Of a DNA stretch of 64,000 nt, positions 1 through 12,405 are shown one piece after another. The first letter of the stretch is position 1, and the number at the start of each line of letters is the position of its first letter. This DNA is from Bryoerythrophyllum caledonicum (Eukaryota; Streptophyta; Bryopsida; Pottiales; Pottiaceae). The DNA is taken from positions 13,026,190 through 13,090,189 of the forward strand of contig OZ020518.1 of assembly GCA_963971425.1 (NCBI GenBank), read 5' to 3'. The notes under the pieces were generated by a model. That model did no database searches. It was not told the DNA's origin and worked only from the letters and a program-made list of their open reading frames with translations. The position numbers and the translations under genes are program-made.

Positions 1-59
1 CAAATCCGGTTCAAAAGAAAAAATCATCAAAAATATTGGTTTTTCCAGAAACGTGTCTA

Positions 60-295
60 AGCGGTAAAGAGTTAAATGTCAAAAGGTGCCGCTGGTGGCC
101 ATAGTATTCTACATGTATAATGTTGTATTTGAACATGATAAGATTAACATATTGAAATGACCTCGAAATGAAAGTTGTTAGTTAAAGAATCTACAATCTA
201 ATGTTGTAATTCTTGTTAAGCTTGAATACATTTTATATATTACATAGGATAAAATATGTGCTTGTATATATGATTCCGACTAATGTTTAAGGGTT
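60..295. repeat. Degenerate half-copy of fold-back repeat
   Basis: This AT-rich stretch resembles the right half of the palindromic element that follows it. Shared landmarks are the 'ggccat.at.tactacatgtat' block, 'tgaacatgataag' and 'aatgacctc.aaatgaaag', ending in 'taatgtttaagggttaaaac'. It contains no gene. It is probably an older, partly deleted copy of the same family lying directly beside the full copy. Confidence 0.55.
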
Positions 296-297
296 AA

Positions 298-736
298 AAC
301 GTCACTCGGGAACCGTACATACATGCACGTATTTTATTCTATATAATACAAATTATATAAAAATGTTTAGCAAGACTTACACCTTTGGATTGAAGATATA
401 TCAACAAACGTCTTTCATTTGGAGGTCATTTCAATCAATTTGAACCTTATCATGTTCAAATTTGACACCATACATGTAGAATATTGTGGCCACCAGTGGC
501 ACCTTATGACGTTTAAGGGTTCACCCTTAAATGTCAAAACAACCCATTGATGGCCATAATATACTGCATGTATGGCGTCGTATTTGAACATGATAAGGTT
601 CAGATTGATTAAAATGACCTCCAAATGAAAGATGTCACTTGAAGAATCTTTAATTCAAAAGGTGTAAGTCTTGCTAAACTTCAATACGTTATTTGTATTT
701 TCCAAAGTAAAAACGGTTCCCGACTGACATTTAAGG
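298..736. mobile_element. Fold-back (palindromic) MITE-like element
   Basis: The two halves are inverted copies of each other. 'tttagcaagacttacacctt' near 367 reappears inverted as 'aaggtgtaagtcttgctaaa' near 659. 'gtcactcgggaaccgt' near 301 reappears inverted as 'acggttcccgactgac' near 713. The centre near 515-540 is itself palindromic ('ttaagggttcacccttaa'). The direct sequence 'ttaagggttaa' flanks both ends and could be a target-site remnant. The short ORFs inside are not credible genes. The superfamily is uncertain; the TTAA at the ends would fit a TTAA-targeting family. Confidence 0.6.
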
Positions 737-1017
737 GTTAAAAAGAGCCCTCCAGCTGAATTTGGGGACTTACCCTGGTTGATAACTTGTGTTTCACAGC
801 TCGGCGATGGTGACGTCAGTCGTCGTTCAGGGTATGTTGGAAGAAGCAAACAGGTTTAGGGCAACGACACAGAAGAGAGAGCACGGACCTCGCTCCGTGA
901 TGCGGACGATGGGGAGCCTCTGAGTCCCCTTCCTCACACCGCAATGCAACAGATCCCCGCTGCAAAGAGCACCACTTTTAATTGGAAACTAACGCGGGGC
1001 GAGGTGAGGAGGTGAAA

Positions 1018-3794
1018 ATGGCGTGCAGAGGGAGGCAAACGGTGAAGCTGCTGCAGGAGGTGGCTGCATCGGTGCCGCTGTTCCGGAGCTCCGTGAGAGG
1101 TGTGGAGGCTGCTGCTGCTGCTGCTGGTGCGGGTGTGTCGGATGGGAGGCGACGCCAGTCGACGAGCGCTGCTGCGCTGGCGTCGAATAGGGTTCGTCCC
1201 GAGAAGGCGGAGGTGGAGACGATCGAGGTGAGCGTGGACGGGTTGCCCGTGCAGGTGCCCAAGGGCATGACGGTGCTGCAGGCGTGCGAGCTCGGCGGGG
1301 TGACGATTCCCCGGTTCTGTTACCACAGCCGGCTCTCGATTGCCGGCAATTGCCGCATGTGCTTGGTGGAGGTCGAGAAGACGCCCAAGCCCGTCGCGTC
1401 CTGCGCCATGCCCGCGCTGCCAGGTTAGGTCATGTCAAATTCGAGAGCTGAGAAAATTAGTGTCATGTTGTATGAGAGCTTGGAAAATTCTCGTGATGTT
1501 GGGAATCAGATGCTAATGTTGTAGGAGAGTTTGGAAATCAGGTGCTGAGAGAGTGGATTTTTTGTGGCAGGGATGAAAATCAAGACGGATACGCCCTTGG
1601 CGAAGAAGGCGCGCGAGGGAGTGATGGAGTTTCTGCTCATGAACCATCCCCTGGATTGCCCGATTTGCGATCAAGGTGGAGAGTGTGATCTCCAGGATCA
1701 GTCCATGGTGTTTGGATCTGATCGCGGCCGCTTCATCGACTCGAAGCGGTCTGTGCTAGATAAGAACCTCGGGCCTCTTGTGAAGACTATCATGACTCGT
1801 TGCATTCAGTGTACCAGGTCAGGATCATGGCTCTTGTTCAATTTGAAGGAGCTGGCTGTTTAGGGCATTGAATGTAAGCTGGGCATGGAAGAGTTGGCCA
1901 TTCTGCTTTTCGTGAGAAGGTATTAGGGCTCTTGGACGAGTGAGTATGTATGGGATTAATGTAACTGATGAGATTGGAGCCTACTTCAGGTGCGTGAGAT
2001 TCGCAAAGGAGATTGCGGGTGTGGAGGATCTGGGAGTGCTGGGACGTGGAGGGAGCGAAGAGATTGGGACGTACGTCGAGAACTTGATGACGAGCGAGTT
2101 GTCAGGCAATGTGATCGACGTGTGTCCCGTGGGTGCATTGACGTCAAAGCCGTATGCATTCACAGCGAGGCCGTGGGAGCTGAAGAGCACGGAAAGCATT
2201 GACGTCATGGACGCCGTGGGCTCCAACATCCGCATCAACAGCCGTGGACCCGAAGTGATGCGAATCATCCCTCGTCTTCATGAGGTGTGTTCTCGCAGAT
2301 TTGGAAGGGATCATGTAGTGTAATGGGGGCTGTATGGATCGTGTATGTGACATGTGCAGTTATTGATGTTTCCGCGCTAAAGTGCAGGAGGTGAACGAGG
2401 AGTGGATTGGAGACAAGGCAAGGTTCAGCTACGATGGTCTGAAGCGCCAGCGACTGAGCGAGCCGATGATTCGTCGTCCCGACGGGCAGTTGCAGGCTGT
2501 ATCTTGGAAGGACGCTCTGGAGGCAGTTGCCGAGGCGGCCTACAAAGTGAAGCCCGAGGAGATGGCAGGCGTGGCTGGCAAGCTGGCGGATGCCGAGTCC
2601 ATGTTGGCACTGAAGGACTTCTTGAACAGAATGGGGTGCGAGCGCCTTTGGGCGGAAGGAGACGGCAAGTCCGTGGATGCGGACTTGAGGTCGAGGTTCT
2701 TGTTGAACACTGGCATCGCTGCCCTTGAGCAGGCAGATGTGTGCCTGCTGATTGGAACTCAGGTTAGCTTCTGATCCTGTGAATCTACTCTGTCATTGTT
2801 GTCTTATACTCCTCTTTTTTGTACTAACTACGCGTGCATCTTGTTCTTATACCTGCTTGCACGATTGCAGCCTCGGTGGGAGGCGCCCATGGTGAACGCT
2901 AGGCTGAGGAAGGCAGTGAGGTTCAACAAGACAAAGGTGGCGGTCGTGGGTGCAGAAGTGGACTTGACCTACCCTCACCAGCACCTGGGAGTGAGCACCG
3001 ACACACTCTTAGAGATTGCTGAGGGACGGCACCCATTCTGCGCGGAGTTGGCCTCAGCTGAGCGCCCCGTGGTGGTCGTGGGGAGCGGAGTACTGGAACG
3101 TCCAGACAAGGAGGCCATCATGTCGGCACTGGACATCATCGCCAAGCAGAGCACCCTGATCCGGGACGACTGGTTTGGCGCCAACGTCCTCCTCCTGAAC
3201 GCCTGCCAGGCTGCGGCGCGTGACCTGGGGTTCGTCCCAGGCGCCAGAGCTGGAAAATCTGAGGCGACGTTCCTGTATCTCCTGGGAGCGGACGACCTCA
3301 CCCCAGCAGACATTCTGGAGGACGCGTTCGTGGTGTACCAAGGCCACCACGGCGACCGCAGCGCATACAGAGCGAACGTGATCCTTCCTGGCGCGGCGTA
3401 TACGGAGAAGGAAGGCACATATGAGAACGTGGAAGGCCGGCCTCAGCAGACGTCCCCAGCCGTGCCCACTGTTGGTGACGCTCGTGACGACTGGAAGATC
3501 ATTCGTGCGCTCTCGGAAGTGGCAGGGAAGACGCTCCCGTACGACACTGCGAACGGTCTGAGGGCGCGCATGCTGGCGGTTGCGCCAAATCTCTTGCGAG
3601 TGGACGAGGTGGAGTTGGCCACCGGGTGGTCACTGGACGCGGCCACGAGGCCAACGACGGCCTTGGAATCGTCTCCTCTGTCCAAGGCCATCGAGAACTA
3701 CTACATGACGGACGCCATCTCTCGGGCTTCTCGCGTCATGGCGCAGTGCACGTCGACCCTGGCAAAACGGCAGGCAGAAACAGGACAGAAGTAG
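1018..3794 (+). CDS. NDUFS1: NADH:ubiquinone oxidoreductase 75-kDa subunit (complex I), mitochondrial
   Basis: Five exons with GT-AG borders: 1018-1423, 1571-1817, 1990-2284, 2388-2762 and 2871-3794. They total 2247 nt (748 aa), in the usual range for this subunit. It carries electrons through the N-module of mitochondrial complex I, from the FMN towards the quinone. Seen in the product: an N-terminal Arg/Ala/Ser-rich presequence; a [2Fe-2S] ligand set beginning [15 protein letters not shown]; the His-type [4Fe-4S] motif in [14 protein letters not shown]; the CIQCTRC plus later CPVGA cluster; then a long molybdopterin-oxidoreductase-like region. The start at 1018 (MACRGR) is preferred over the in-frame ATG at 982 because the presequence begins there; 982 would add only 12 residues. 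Exons are much richer in G+C than the introns and neighbouring DNA. All exon junctions keep frame, so the gene looks intact. Confidence 0.96.
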
Positions 3795-3828
3795 ATTGCT
3801 ATGTGTAGGTGCTCTTCATTCTCAACGC

Positions 3829-3834
3829 AATAAA
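3829..3834 (+). promoter_or_regulatory. Possible poly(A) signal of NDUFS1
   Basis: An AATAAA lies 35 bases after the NDUFS1 stop codon. Plant poly(A) signals are loose, so this is only a candidate. Confidence 0.4.
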
Positions 3835-5988
3835 AGTGACCAAGTTGGCACCCAATTTTTTTTGTTGGTTTGGACCATTACCAGTATGTAAGCCTGCCTT
3901 TCCAACTTTCATTTCATGTATCGCTTTGCAGTACAAGTTGTGTGCACGTACAGCTTTTTATTTTATGAGACTGGAACTTACAAGGTTAGTGAAACCACAC
4001 CTCTGCTTTTCACTGCTCTCTTGAATCTATCTAAGTGCAAGTGATCGATGTTACATGGCGTTGCCTGCAGGATTCAGCCTGAATTGCTCCATGGCGCGTG
4101 TGTTCGTGTTGATGCCCACCTTCATAAACGTAAGCACGTACCTTGGCGGGTTCATCTCGTCGCAAATTTCAGCGGCTGGTTGCAACTCTGGCTCTCCATG
4201 CGGCACGATGAAGCAAGCGACGCTGATGCGCGTTTTGCAACGGTGCTCTCGCTCGGTGAAGCGCGCTCTTGAACCTCTCGTTGCTCATCATCTACAAGAA
4301 AACAACCGACGTCAACTTGGTTCCAAAGAGAACCTGGAGCGTTTTGAGGGACTTGCCTGTAAGACGTCCCCAATGCTGACAGAGCACGGTTGGACGAGTA
4401 ACCAGGAGCCGCCTTTGAGAATCGCCAGACCCGGCACTTCATCCAACCCAAACCGTATCTCTGAAACGAAATCGCATTCCTTGTCTTCTCTGGTAATATT
4501 TTAGAGGACTTTCTGTTCGTTCTAGTGACCCACAGTTTAATTATTGTTTTCTTTTTTCCTGCATTGGTGATGGCTAGATGCGTCATCCTGACCGTCATGC
4601 CGAAGACTTGTCATGAGGAGAAACAGGGCTTTAACCCTTAAACGACGGAGCCTATACAGTGGCATTAATCTAAATTTTCAGTTATCTGTATGCTCTATTT
4701 TCTCATCAAATATTAGTGGAATTTTTAAATTTTTTTTACAGAGATGAGATCATATGTCTCAATTATGTTACAAAAATCACAGATTTTTTCCTGGAAATTT
4801 GAATTTATTGTGATTTTGGGAAGAAAATGTGAAGAAAATTCATATTGTATACAAATTATGCTAAAAAATTCTGAATATTTCACCAAAGGTAAACATTATA
4901 GTGCCAAAACTTGTGGTGTAAATGAAACTTGGGCAACTGGTAGGAAATAGCGAGCAGCAGAAGTTCGTGCCGATCCTCGTTTTTGCTGACGTGATGCATT
5001 TGCAGACAAGCCATGATTTGTCTGCATTGCCGACAAGTTCGTGGGAGTCGCAGCAACACATCCCTTGCACACTCACTCATGGTCTACCGTCGACGAGTTC
5101 GTAGCACCATCGACTCGTCATTTGTAAATGCTGCTGTTCCGGCTCGTTCCTTGCACTTCTGTCGTGATCCTCATCTCCGTGGCTGGTTGTGGCACTTCTC
5201 CTTTCTCGTCTCTCACACCTTGCAGACATTCCGATCCTGCCCGACTGAACCTTCTAGGGTCTTCGAGGTTTGCTTCACTGCTTAGTTCCTGGGCCTACCT
5301 TCGGTTTCATTCCTACACACTCTTTGCGTTTCGATGAATATCGAACCCGCTTTCTTGCCCAAATCCTGCATCGCCGTCAACGGTGGTCGGTGCAGTGGTT
5401 TTAGAGTCTTTTAGATCATCGTCGGGAGTTTCGCTGGAGATGGCAAAGTGGGTTGACAAGTTTGGGGAAATTGACTAGGGTCTGGGGTTGTAGAAACCCT
5501 AAGTGAGTCTTCGGTGGCGAATTGGTGTTGCTCTCGTCTGCAACCCTCCTAGTGAAAGAATCATGGGGGGTTGTGGAGACAGTACTGTCGGGAGTGGAAT
5601 GTTAAATTGTGGTCTGTTGTCTGAGTCTCCACTTGAACGGTTTTTATCGCCCCAAGGTCGCAGGGCTCAGATCCATTATCTCTATGTTTGGGGCATCTCC
5701 TGTGTTGAAGCATTAGTAGTGTGTAGCGAGTGGACTGCCACAATATCCCCGTTGCGGAGGTGTGTGTATGAGACACAGAAGTCTAGCTCGTCGTTCTCCC
5801 ACCTTTATTGAGATTTCCTCCCATTTTATACTCTGATTCTGGAACTCTATCCTTTACTAGCCATGGCGTTCACATTTATGTTAGAATCTGGCACGTCAGG
5901 GCAAAGCCAATTTCATTTGGATGAAGATGCTAGAAGCCATAGCTGCTGTTTGTGCTCTGCTTATGGGGATCAGTCGTTTTGATACTGG
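3835..5988. other. Intergenic region between NDUFS1 and the resistance gene
   Basis: I recognise no gene here. Open frames at 4055-4504 (+) and 4152-4598 (-) overlap each other, show no family motif and have no supporting splice structure. A 'ttaacccttaa' at about 4632 resembles the end of the fold-back family at the window start. The last few hundred bases before 5989 probably hold the promoter and 5' leader of the TIR-NBS-LRR gene. Confidence 0.5.
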
Positions 5989-8900
5989 ATGGCTTCCCCG
6001 ACCTCATCTGATCGTGCGAAATGTAAGCACAATGAAGCGGGCGAAGTGTGCAGGTGCCAGGAGTGGGATCCCTCAGAAGCAGATGAGTCGCTGTGCGAAT
6101 GCTGTACGCATCACATGTCCTTTCATGAACCTCGCCATCCAAATGTAGGACACGGCAGGTGTTTGAATAAATGTGACGACGACAAGGGAGCTTCATATGA
6201 AGATGGTTGTCAAGAGTTTTGTGCACGTGCTCTCAATTCCAAGGTGTGCGGAGGTTGTGGATGCCATAGAAGCTGGCATGAGAAGGTAGTAGTTCCAGCT
6301 AGAGAACAGCTTGCTGGTCCGTCGAATGTACCCAGCCAACAAGAAGAGTCTTTGATACAAGCTACTGGCAAGAAGCGTAAGCTTGATCTTGCTATCACCT
6401 CAACAAATGGTGACGAAGATGCAGAAGCCGGAGGTGGAGTTGACATGGAATTTGAGGATGACGTGCCTGAGGGATGTGGTACAACTAGTGCTGATCCTAG
6501 CTTGCAGCATGGAAGAGGTGTGGAGGGTGGCAATGCAAGAATCAGGTATGTGTTTCTGGTGGTGGTAAATAATGGTATATTTTGTCAAATAGTTGCTGTA
6601 ACGAATTATGCTGAAGCATTCCTTGGTATCCAAAGTGTGGTTTATTTCTACATCAATCTGTTCTTGTGCTTGTGAAAATACGGATATGGATGTGAAATGG
6701 AAGTGCTAAGTGATAAAGCTTTTTCATACATGTCTGTAGGGACCATCTGCAACCGAAGCACAAAATATTTCTCAGTCACAGCGGGTTCCAAAAGAGTTTT
6801 GTGGAGCAGTTGTGTATCGATTTGGAGCGTACAGATAGATATCCTTTCTTCGATAAACGCCGGGATAGTTTACCTGTTGGTAAAAAGTTTCCAAAACGCT
6901 TGTTCTCTGCTATTCAACAATGTGAGGTTGGAGTGGTGGTTTTATCCGAAGAATTTTTCACACATTCAAAATGGCCAATGTTGGAGCTTGTGGAGATGGT
7001 GAGAGTATCAGAGGAGTTGAAGTCTGGCATGAATATTGTGCCTATATTTTATAACATGTCACGTGAGAAGTGTCGTGACAAAGAGACTCAAAGAGGATGG
7101 ATTTTGAAATGGGAAGAGTGGGCAAGAAGAGACTTATCAATCAACATTGATAAGTGGATGAAGGCTTTGAAGATTTTTGGTTCAACAACTAGTCTTGTTT
7201 TGAGGAATCCGAGGGAAGAAGTGCAACTGCGATGTGAAGTCGTTGAAGCAATTTGTAATTTAGTTCTTCCGGAATCACGACCAGATGATTCGGATGTTGA
7301 AGGAAAGGACCGGTTGTGCAAGGTATGAATGCCCACAAACTTCAATAATGTATAGGATGATACAATCATAGAAGCAAGTTATGAAATTATTGTCAAGGAG
7401 CTGGTGTATGATACTATGGTAAGTTCTTATAATGTTAACTTTTTTGACATGTTGGATAAAGAAAAAATGTTAGGTTTGTAAATGACAAAATATTGTTTAT
7501 GTATGTTGTTTTGAAGGTTATATTGGATAAGATTGAATCAAATCCTCAAGAATCAATAAATGGAGTTCGGGTTGTGGGTTTGTATGGAATTGGTGGTATT
7601 GGCAAAACAACCATGTGCAAGGTTCTTCTCAACAATTTTTTCAAGCAGTTTTGTGGTAAAGTGTGCCACATTGAGTTGAAAAGTAAGAGCGAATTGAAGT
7701 TATTTCAAGAAGTGTTGAAGACTCTTACAAATACAAGGCACGATCTGTTGGACAAGATGGACATAGCCAAGGTATGACAATGACTTTGGCATGACAACAT
7801 GCATTTTTGAGTTGTTTAGCCAGGTACTTATAATGAGGAATTAATATTTTCAGATTATTATTTCACAGTTGTGTGATTTTCATGATTAGATGTATTCAAG
7901 ATGTATAGGTTCATCAAATAATGATGCTTTGTTCAACTTGTAGTGTCGAGACCAACTGAAGAGGTGTATTGTGAAACAACCTATATTTTTGGCTATAGAC
8001 AATGTGGATGAAGAATCATCAAGTGAAGCAGAAACATATCTTGAAGCCATACATTCTTGTGCTCATGGAAGTGTAGTGGTGGTAACATCACGTTCGGAAG
8101 ATGAATTGAAGGCGTTAAACATACAGGGAGATGATTGTTTAGGAATGCCGGAGTTGGAGCGACTTGAAGCAAGGAAGTTATTCCAAAGGTGTGTTACATC
8201 CATTGTTGCAAGAAAGATCAAATTGGATGATAGAATGATCGATCTTTGTTTGGAGGTTTGCTGTTTCAGAAGAGGTGAAGGTATGAACTATCATTACCAC
8301 CCTCTTGCACTCAAGGTGTTAGGGAAGGTGTTAAGAGAAGAGATGGGTCGTCACGGGTTTGATTCGAAACAGTGGGATGCTAAAGTTTCAAAGCTTGAGA
8401 AGTCTGATGAGGTTTTAGAGGCAAGGAAGAAAATATTCTCTATTTTGAGGATAAGTTACGACACATTGTCACTTGGAGATCAAATGTTGTTCATGGATGT
8501 TGCACTGTTTGTGAGGCCCAAATCTATCGTGGAGTATGTTTCCTTCGACGGAGCGCATTCTGTGCAGTGTGATTCTTTCGACAAAGCGGAGGGCCCAAAT
8601 TTGTTCGAGTGGCTTGGCACGATCCATGTCGAAATGAACCTTGATACAATCAAGAAACGGGTGAGTTTTAGATTTGCTCTTTCTCAAAATGCTCTTGAAT
8701 GCCTAGAATTCTAATGATTTGTTTGTTCGTGAAAGTAGAGAATTTGAATGAGGACATTTGCTTTCATTGATGTATTTGTTTGAATAAGAATGAAGGAGTG
8801 TTGAGTACTATTTCGGATGTTGATTGAGTAAATTTCCGCAGTAAGATCTGATTGGTGTCGGTGTGTGCAGTTGGAATACTTGAAGAAGAAGTCGTTGTTG

Positions 8901-11714
8901 GAGAGTGTGGGTGATGGATCTACAAACGTTGGTATTCACGACTTGTGGCGAGAATTTTGTATTACAGAAATCGAAGTGGAGGATTTTGCAAATCGGAGAT
9001 GCATTTATGATGATCGGGAATGCAAAGGACTTGGAGAAAGTAGCCCATCTGGACATTGTTGGGAAAAGCTGGAGAGAATGTGCTTAACATCAAGGGCAGG
9101 AATGCGGAAGTTTCTTGGATTGCAGATTGATCATTTTGCAAATCTGAAAGTGTTGAAGGTGGTAGGTCGGATGGAGGTCATGGACCCTGTGGAGGTGGAT
9201 TTGGGGAAACTGCGACATCTCAAACACTTGGATTTGGGAGATATGAGCAAAACCTTCAAAGTGTGTGGACTAAGATGGCTCTCAAAGCTTGCATATTTGG
9301 GATGGTTCAGCATGCCGGATGACGAGGTGTATGCTAATGATATCGGGCTCCTGACAAATCTGCAGTTTTTGAAGTTGCCATGTTCTCAAGGGCATAGACT
9401 ACCAGATATGAGCAAGCTGACATCTTTGCGAGTGGCCTATTTTGCTGAGTGCAAGGAAGTGAAGACCATAACGGGTCTAAGCTCAAAGCTGATGTATTTA
9501 CGCAGCTTGAGTTTGATGGGGTGTTGGAACTTGCGATACTGCCCCCATTTAGATGACCTACTTTCTTTAGAAACCCTGGACTTGGCAAACTGCTGGGCTC
9601 TCGAGGCACTCCCAGATTTGTGTAGTTTGGTGAATTTGGAGACTTTGGACCTTTCAGGATGTTGGCGCTTGGCATGCTTGACTAGTATAGGAACCCTCCT
9701 GAGTTTGAAATGCCTGAAGCTTCCGAGTTGCACGAGCTTGGGTGCGCTGGACTTGACACCTTTCCCACAGGTGGAGGACCTGGAACTTTATCAATGGTCG
9801 AGCTTGGCTTGCCTAACCAGTGAGGAATCTCTAAATTGTTTGAAACGCCTAGAGCTTTCGTATTGCGGGAGCTTGGGTGCGCTGGACTTGACTCCTTTCC
9901 CACAGGTGGAGGACCTGGAACTTAATGAATGCTCGAGCTTGGCTTGCATAACCAGTGAGGAATCTCTAAATTGTTTGAAACGCCTAGAGCTTTCGTATTG
10001 CGGGAGCTTGGGTGCGCTGGACTTGACTCCTTTCCCACAGGTGCAGAACCTAGAACTTTATGGATGCTCGAGCTTGGCTTGCCTAACCAGCAAGGAATCT
10101 CTAAACTGTTTGAAACGCCTAGAGCTTCGGAGTTGCGGGAGCTTGGGTGCATTGGACTTGACTCCTTTCCCACAGGTGGAGAACGTGAAACTTAACAAAT
10201 GTTCGAGCTTGGCTTGCATAACGAGCAAGGAATCTCTAAATTGTTTGAAACGCCTGGAGCTTTGGAGTTGCGGGAGCTTGGGTGCGTTGGACTTGACTCC
10301 TTTCGCACAGGTGGAGAATGTGATACTTCACGAATGTTCGAGCTTGGCTTGCATAACCAGCAAGGAATCTCTAAATTGTTTGGAACGCCTGGAGCTTTGG
10401 ACTTGCGGGAGCTTGGGTACGCTTGACTTGACTCCTTTCCCACAGGTGGAGAACCTAGAACTTTATGGATGCTCGAGCTTGGCTTGCCTAACCAGCAAGG
10501 AATCTCTAAACTGTTTGAAACGCCTAGGGTTTTGGAGTTGCAGGAGCTTGGGTGCATTGGACTTGACTCCTTTCCCACAGGTGGAGAACGTGAATCTTAA
10601 TTGTTCGAGCTTGGCTTGCATAACGAGCAAGGAATCTCTAAATTGTTTGAAACGCCTGGAGCTTTCAAGTTGCGGGAGCTTGGGTGCACTGAACTTGACT
10701 CCTTTCCCACAGTTGGAGAACGTGAGACTTGACCACTGCTCGAGCTTGGCTTGCATAACCAGTGAGGAATCTCTAAATTGTTTGAAACGCCTAGAGCTTT
10801 CGTATTGCGGGAGCTTGGGTGCGCTGGACTTGACTCCTTTCCCACAGGTGCAGAACCTAGAACTTTATGGATGCTCGAGCTTGGCTTGCCTAACCAGCAA
10901 GGAATCTCTAAACTGTTTGAAACGCCTAGAGCTTCGGAGTTGCGGGAGCTTGGGTGCATTGGACTTGACTCCTTTCCCACAGGTGGAGAACGTGAAACTT
11001 AACAAATGTTCGAGCTTGGCTTGCATAACGAGCAAGGAATCTCTAAATTGTTTGAAACGCCTGGAGCTTTGGAGTTGCGGGAGCTTGGGTGCGTTGGACT
11101 TGACTCCTTTCGCACAGGTGGAGAATGTGATACTTCACGAATGTTCGAGCTTGGCTTGCATAACCAGCAAGGAATCTCTAAATTGTTTGGAACGCCTGGA
11201 GCTTTGGACTTGCGGGAGCTTGGGTACGCTGGACTTGACTCCTTTCCCACAGGTGCAGAACCTAGAACTTTATGGATGCTCGAGCTTGGCTTGCCTAACC
11301 AGCAAGGAATCTCTAAACTGTTTGAAACGCCTGGTGCTTTCGAGATGCGGGAGCTTGGGTGCGTTGGACTTGACTCCTTTCCCACAGGTGGAGAACCTGG
11401 AACTTGACGAATGCTCAAGCTTGGCTTGCCTAACCAGCAAGGAATCTCTAAACTGTTTGAAACGCTTGAAGCTTTGGAGATGCAGGAGCTTGGGTGCGCT
11501 GGACTTGACTTCTTTTCCACAGGTGGAGAACGTGAAACTTGACCAATGCTCGAGCTTGACAAGCTTGAGCTGTAGTGTCCCATTGCTTGCTCTCGAGGAG
11601 CTCGATCTTCGTGGATGCAAGCGGCTGGAGGCACTTCCTGATCTGTGTAATTTTGTGAATCTGAAGACGTACCTTGCAGAATGCTCATGCTTGGCCTGCT
11701 TGACGAGCACATAA
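5989..11714 (+). CDS. TIR-NBS-LRR immune receptor with N-terminal ZF-HD-like zinc-finger modules
   Basis: Proposed exons: 5989-6545, 6740-7322, 7356-7418, 7517-7771, 7944-8660 and 8871-11714. All have GT-AG borders and compatible phases; the product is 1672 aa. Exon 1 encodes two Cys/His modules, ending CECCTHHMSFH and CGGCGCHRSWH. The second includes DGCQEF and strongly resembles the ZF-HD dimerisation finger. A Lys-rich and acidic linker follows. Exon 2 is a TIR domain (KIFLSHSG, then SKWPMLEL with the Glu at the NADase position). Later exons give the P-loop GIGGIGKTT, kinase-2 IFLAIDNVDE, RNBS-B VVVVTSRS, GLPL-like HPLALKVLG and an MHD-like IHDLWREF. The last exon is a long LRR. Family knowledge: such proteins are cytoplasmic or nuclear pathogen sensors that act through TIR NADase activity. 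The first ATG in the TIR exon lies after strand A of the domain, which supports joining it to exon 1. The stop at 11714 is probably a nonsense change, because LRR sequence continues in frame beyond it. Expression was not tested. Confidence 0.85.
9756..11530 (+). repeat. 135-bp (45-aa) tandem LRR units
   Basis: About 13 nearly identical units, each encoding a double LRR with the anchors CSSLAC, ESLNCLKRL, CGSLGALDL and TPFPQVE. Spacing is 135 bp; one unit lacks a codon (around 10600), giving 132 bp. The reading frame is kept through the array. Long open frames on the minus strand here are mirror images of the repeat. Confidence 0.92.
9931..10423 (+). repeat. 493-bp block duplicated at 10738-11230
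   Basis: As far as I could compare by eye, these 493 bases are identical to 10738-11230, offset by 807 bp (six units minus one codon). Neighbouring units differ by several percent. This implies a very recent unequal exchange or conversion inside the LRR array, or an assembly duplication. Confidence 0.85.
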
Positions 11715-12190
11715 CCCCTGCACAATCTGAAATGCCTGAACCTCGGGGACTGTCGAAGCTTAGGTACGCTGAACTTGGGTTCTTTTCCAGAGTTGGAGGA
11801 GGTGGTCCGACCAGATGCTCGAGCTCGACAAGCTTGAGCTGTGGTGTCCCATTGCGTACTCGTAAGAAACTTGATCTTGGTGAATGCAAGCGGCTGATAG
11901 CACGTCCAGGTTCGTGTAATTTTGTTTATCCAGAGACCTTGAACCTTTGTGGATGCTCGTGCTTGGCCCGCTTGACCAGCGCGTGAACCCTGTAGAGTCT
12001 GGAACGCCTGACCCTTTCGAGTGGAGGAGCTTGATTACACTAGATTATGAGTACTTTTCCAGAGTTGAAAAAGGTGGACCACTTCGTCAAAATGCACTTT
12101 CAGCTTCAGCGAACACGAAAGTGTAGTCTTTCTCTACATGCATAAAATTAGCTTGTGAAAACTTGAAGTGATATTGGGTTCCTTGTTGGA
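11715..12190 (+). pseudogene. Decayed C-terminal LRR tail of the TIR-NBS-LRR gene
   Basis: Right after the TAA at 11712-11714 the same frame continues as LRR sequence (NLKCLNLGDCRSLGTLNL). A frameshift near 11800 then moves the homology to another frame (TSLSCGVPL, ending CSCLARLTSA), followed by a TGA and a TAG. At the first stop the related copy at 16.3 kb has AAA (Lys) where this has TAA. The segment 12080-12190 resembles 16640-16760, probably the shared old 3' end and 3' UTR. The receptor has thus lost its original C terminus. Confidence 0.75.
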
Positions 12191-12405
12191 TAGTGCACTT
12201 CTTTTGAGACGTTATATTTTCTGAGACAAATTGATCCAGTACTGAATATTTGCTCAAGTTGGTTCGGTCAGGTCTTTTTCTGCTAGAAAAAAAGATGTTG
12301 AGTTGCATGATTCCACCCAGGGTTTCTGGTAAGGGATATATCCGGTGAGGGATATTTGGTATAAGATTTTTTACTTCCCGCATTCTGTGGAACTTCACCA
12401 GTTAA

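Noticed and set aside
285-745. TTTAAGGG words as telomere repeats
   Set aside because: The plant telomere is TTTAGGG in long tandem; here single TTTAAGGG words are the ends and centre of a fold-back element.
9756-11530. CRISPR-like regular repeats
   Set aside because: Units are 135 bp, contiguous, coding and in a plant nuclear gene; there are no spacers.
9682-11889. Long minus-strand open frames with 'GKESSP.HPSS' repeats opposite the LRR array
   Set aside because: They mirror the 135-bp LRR units exactly and have no start, splice or family support.
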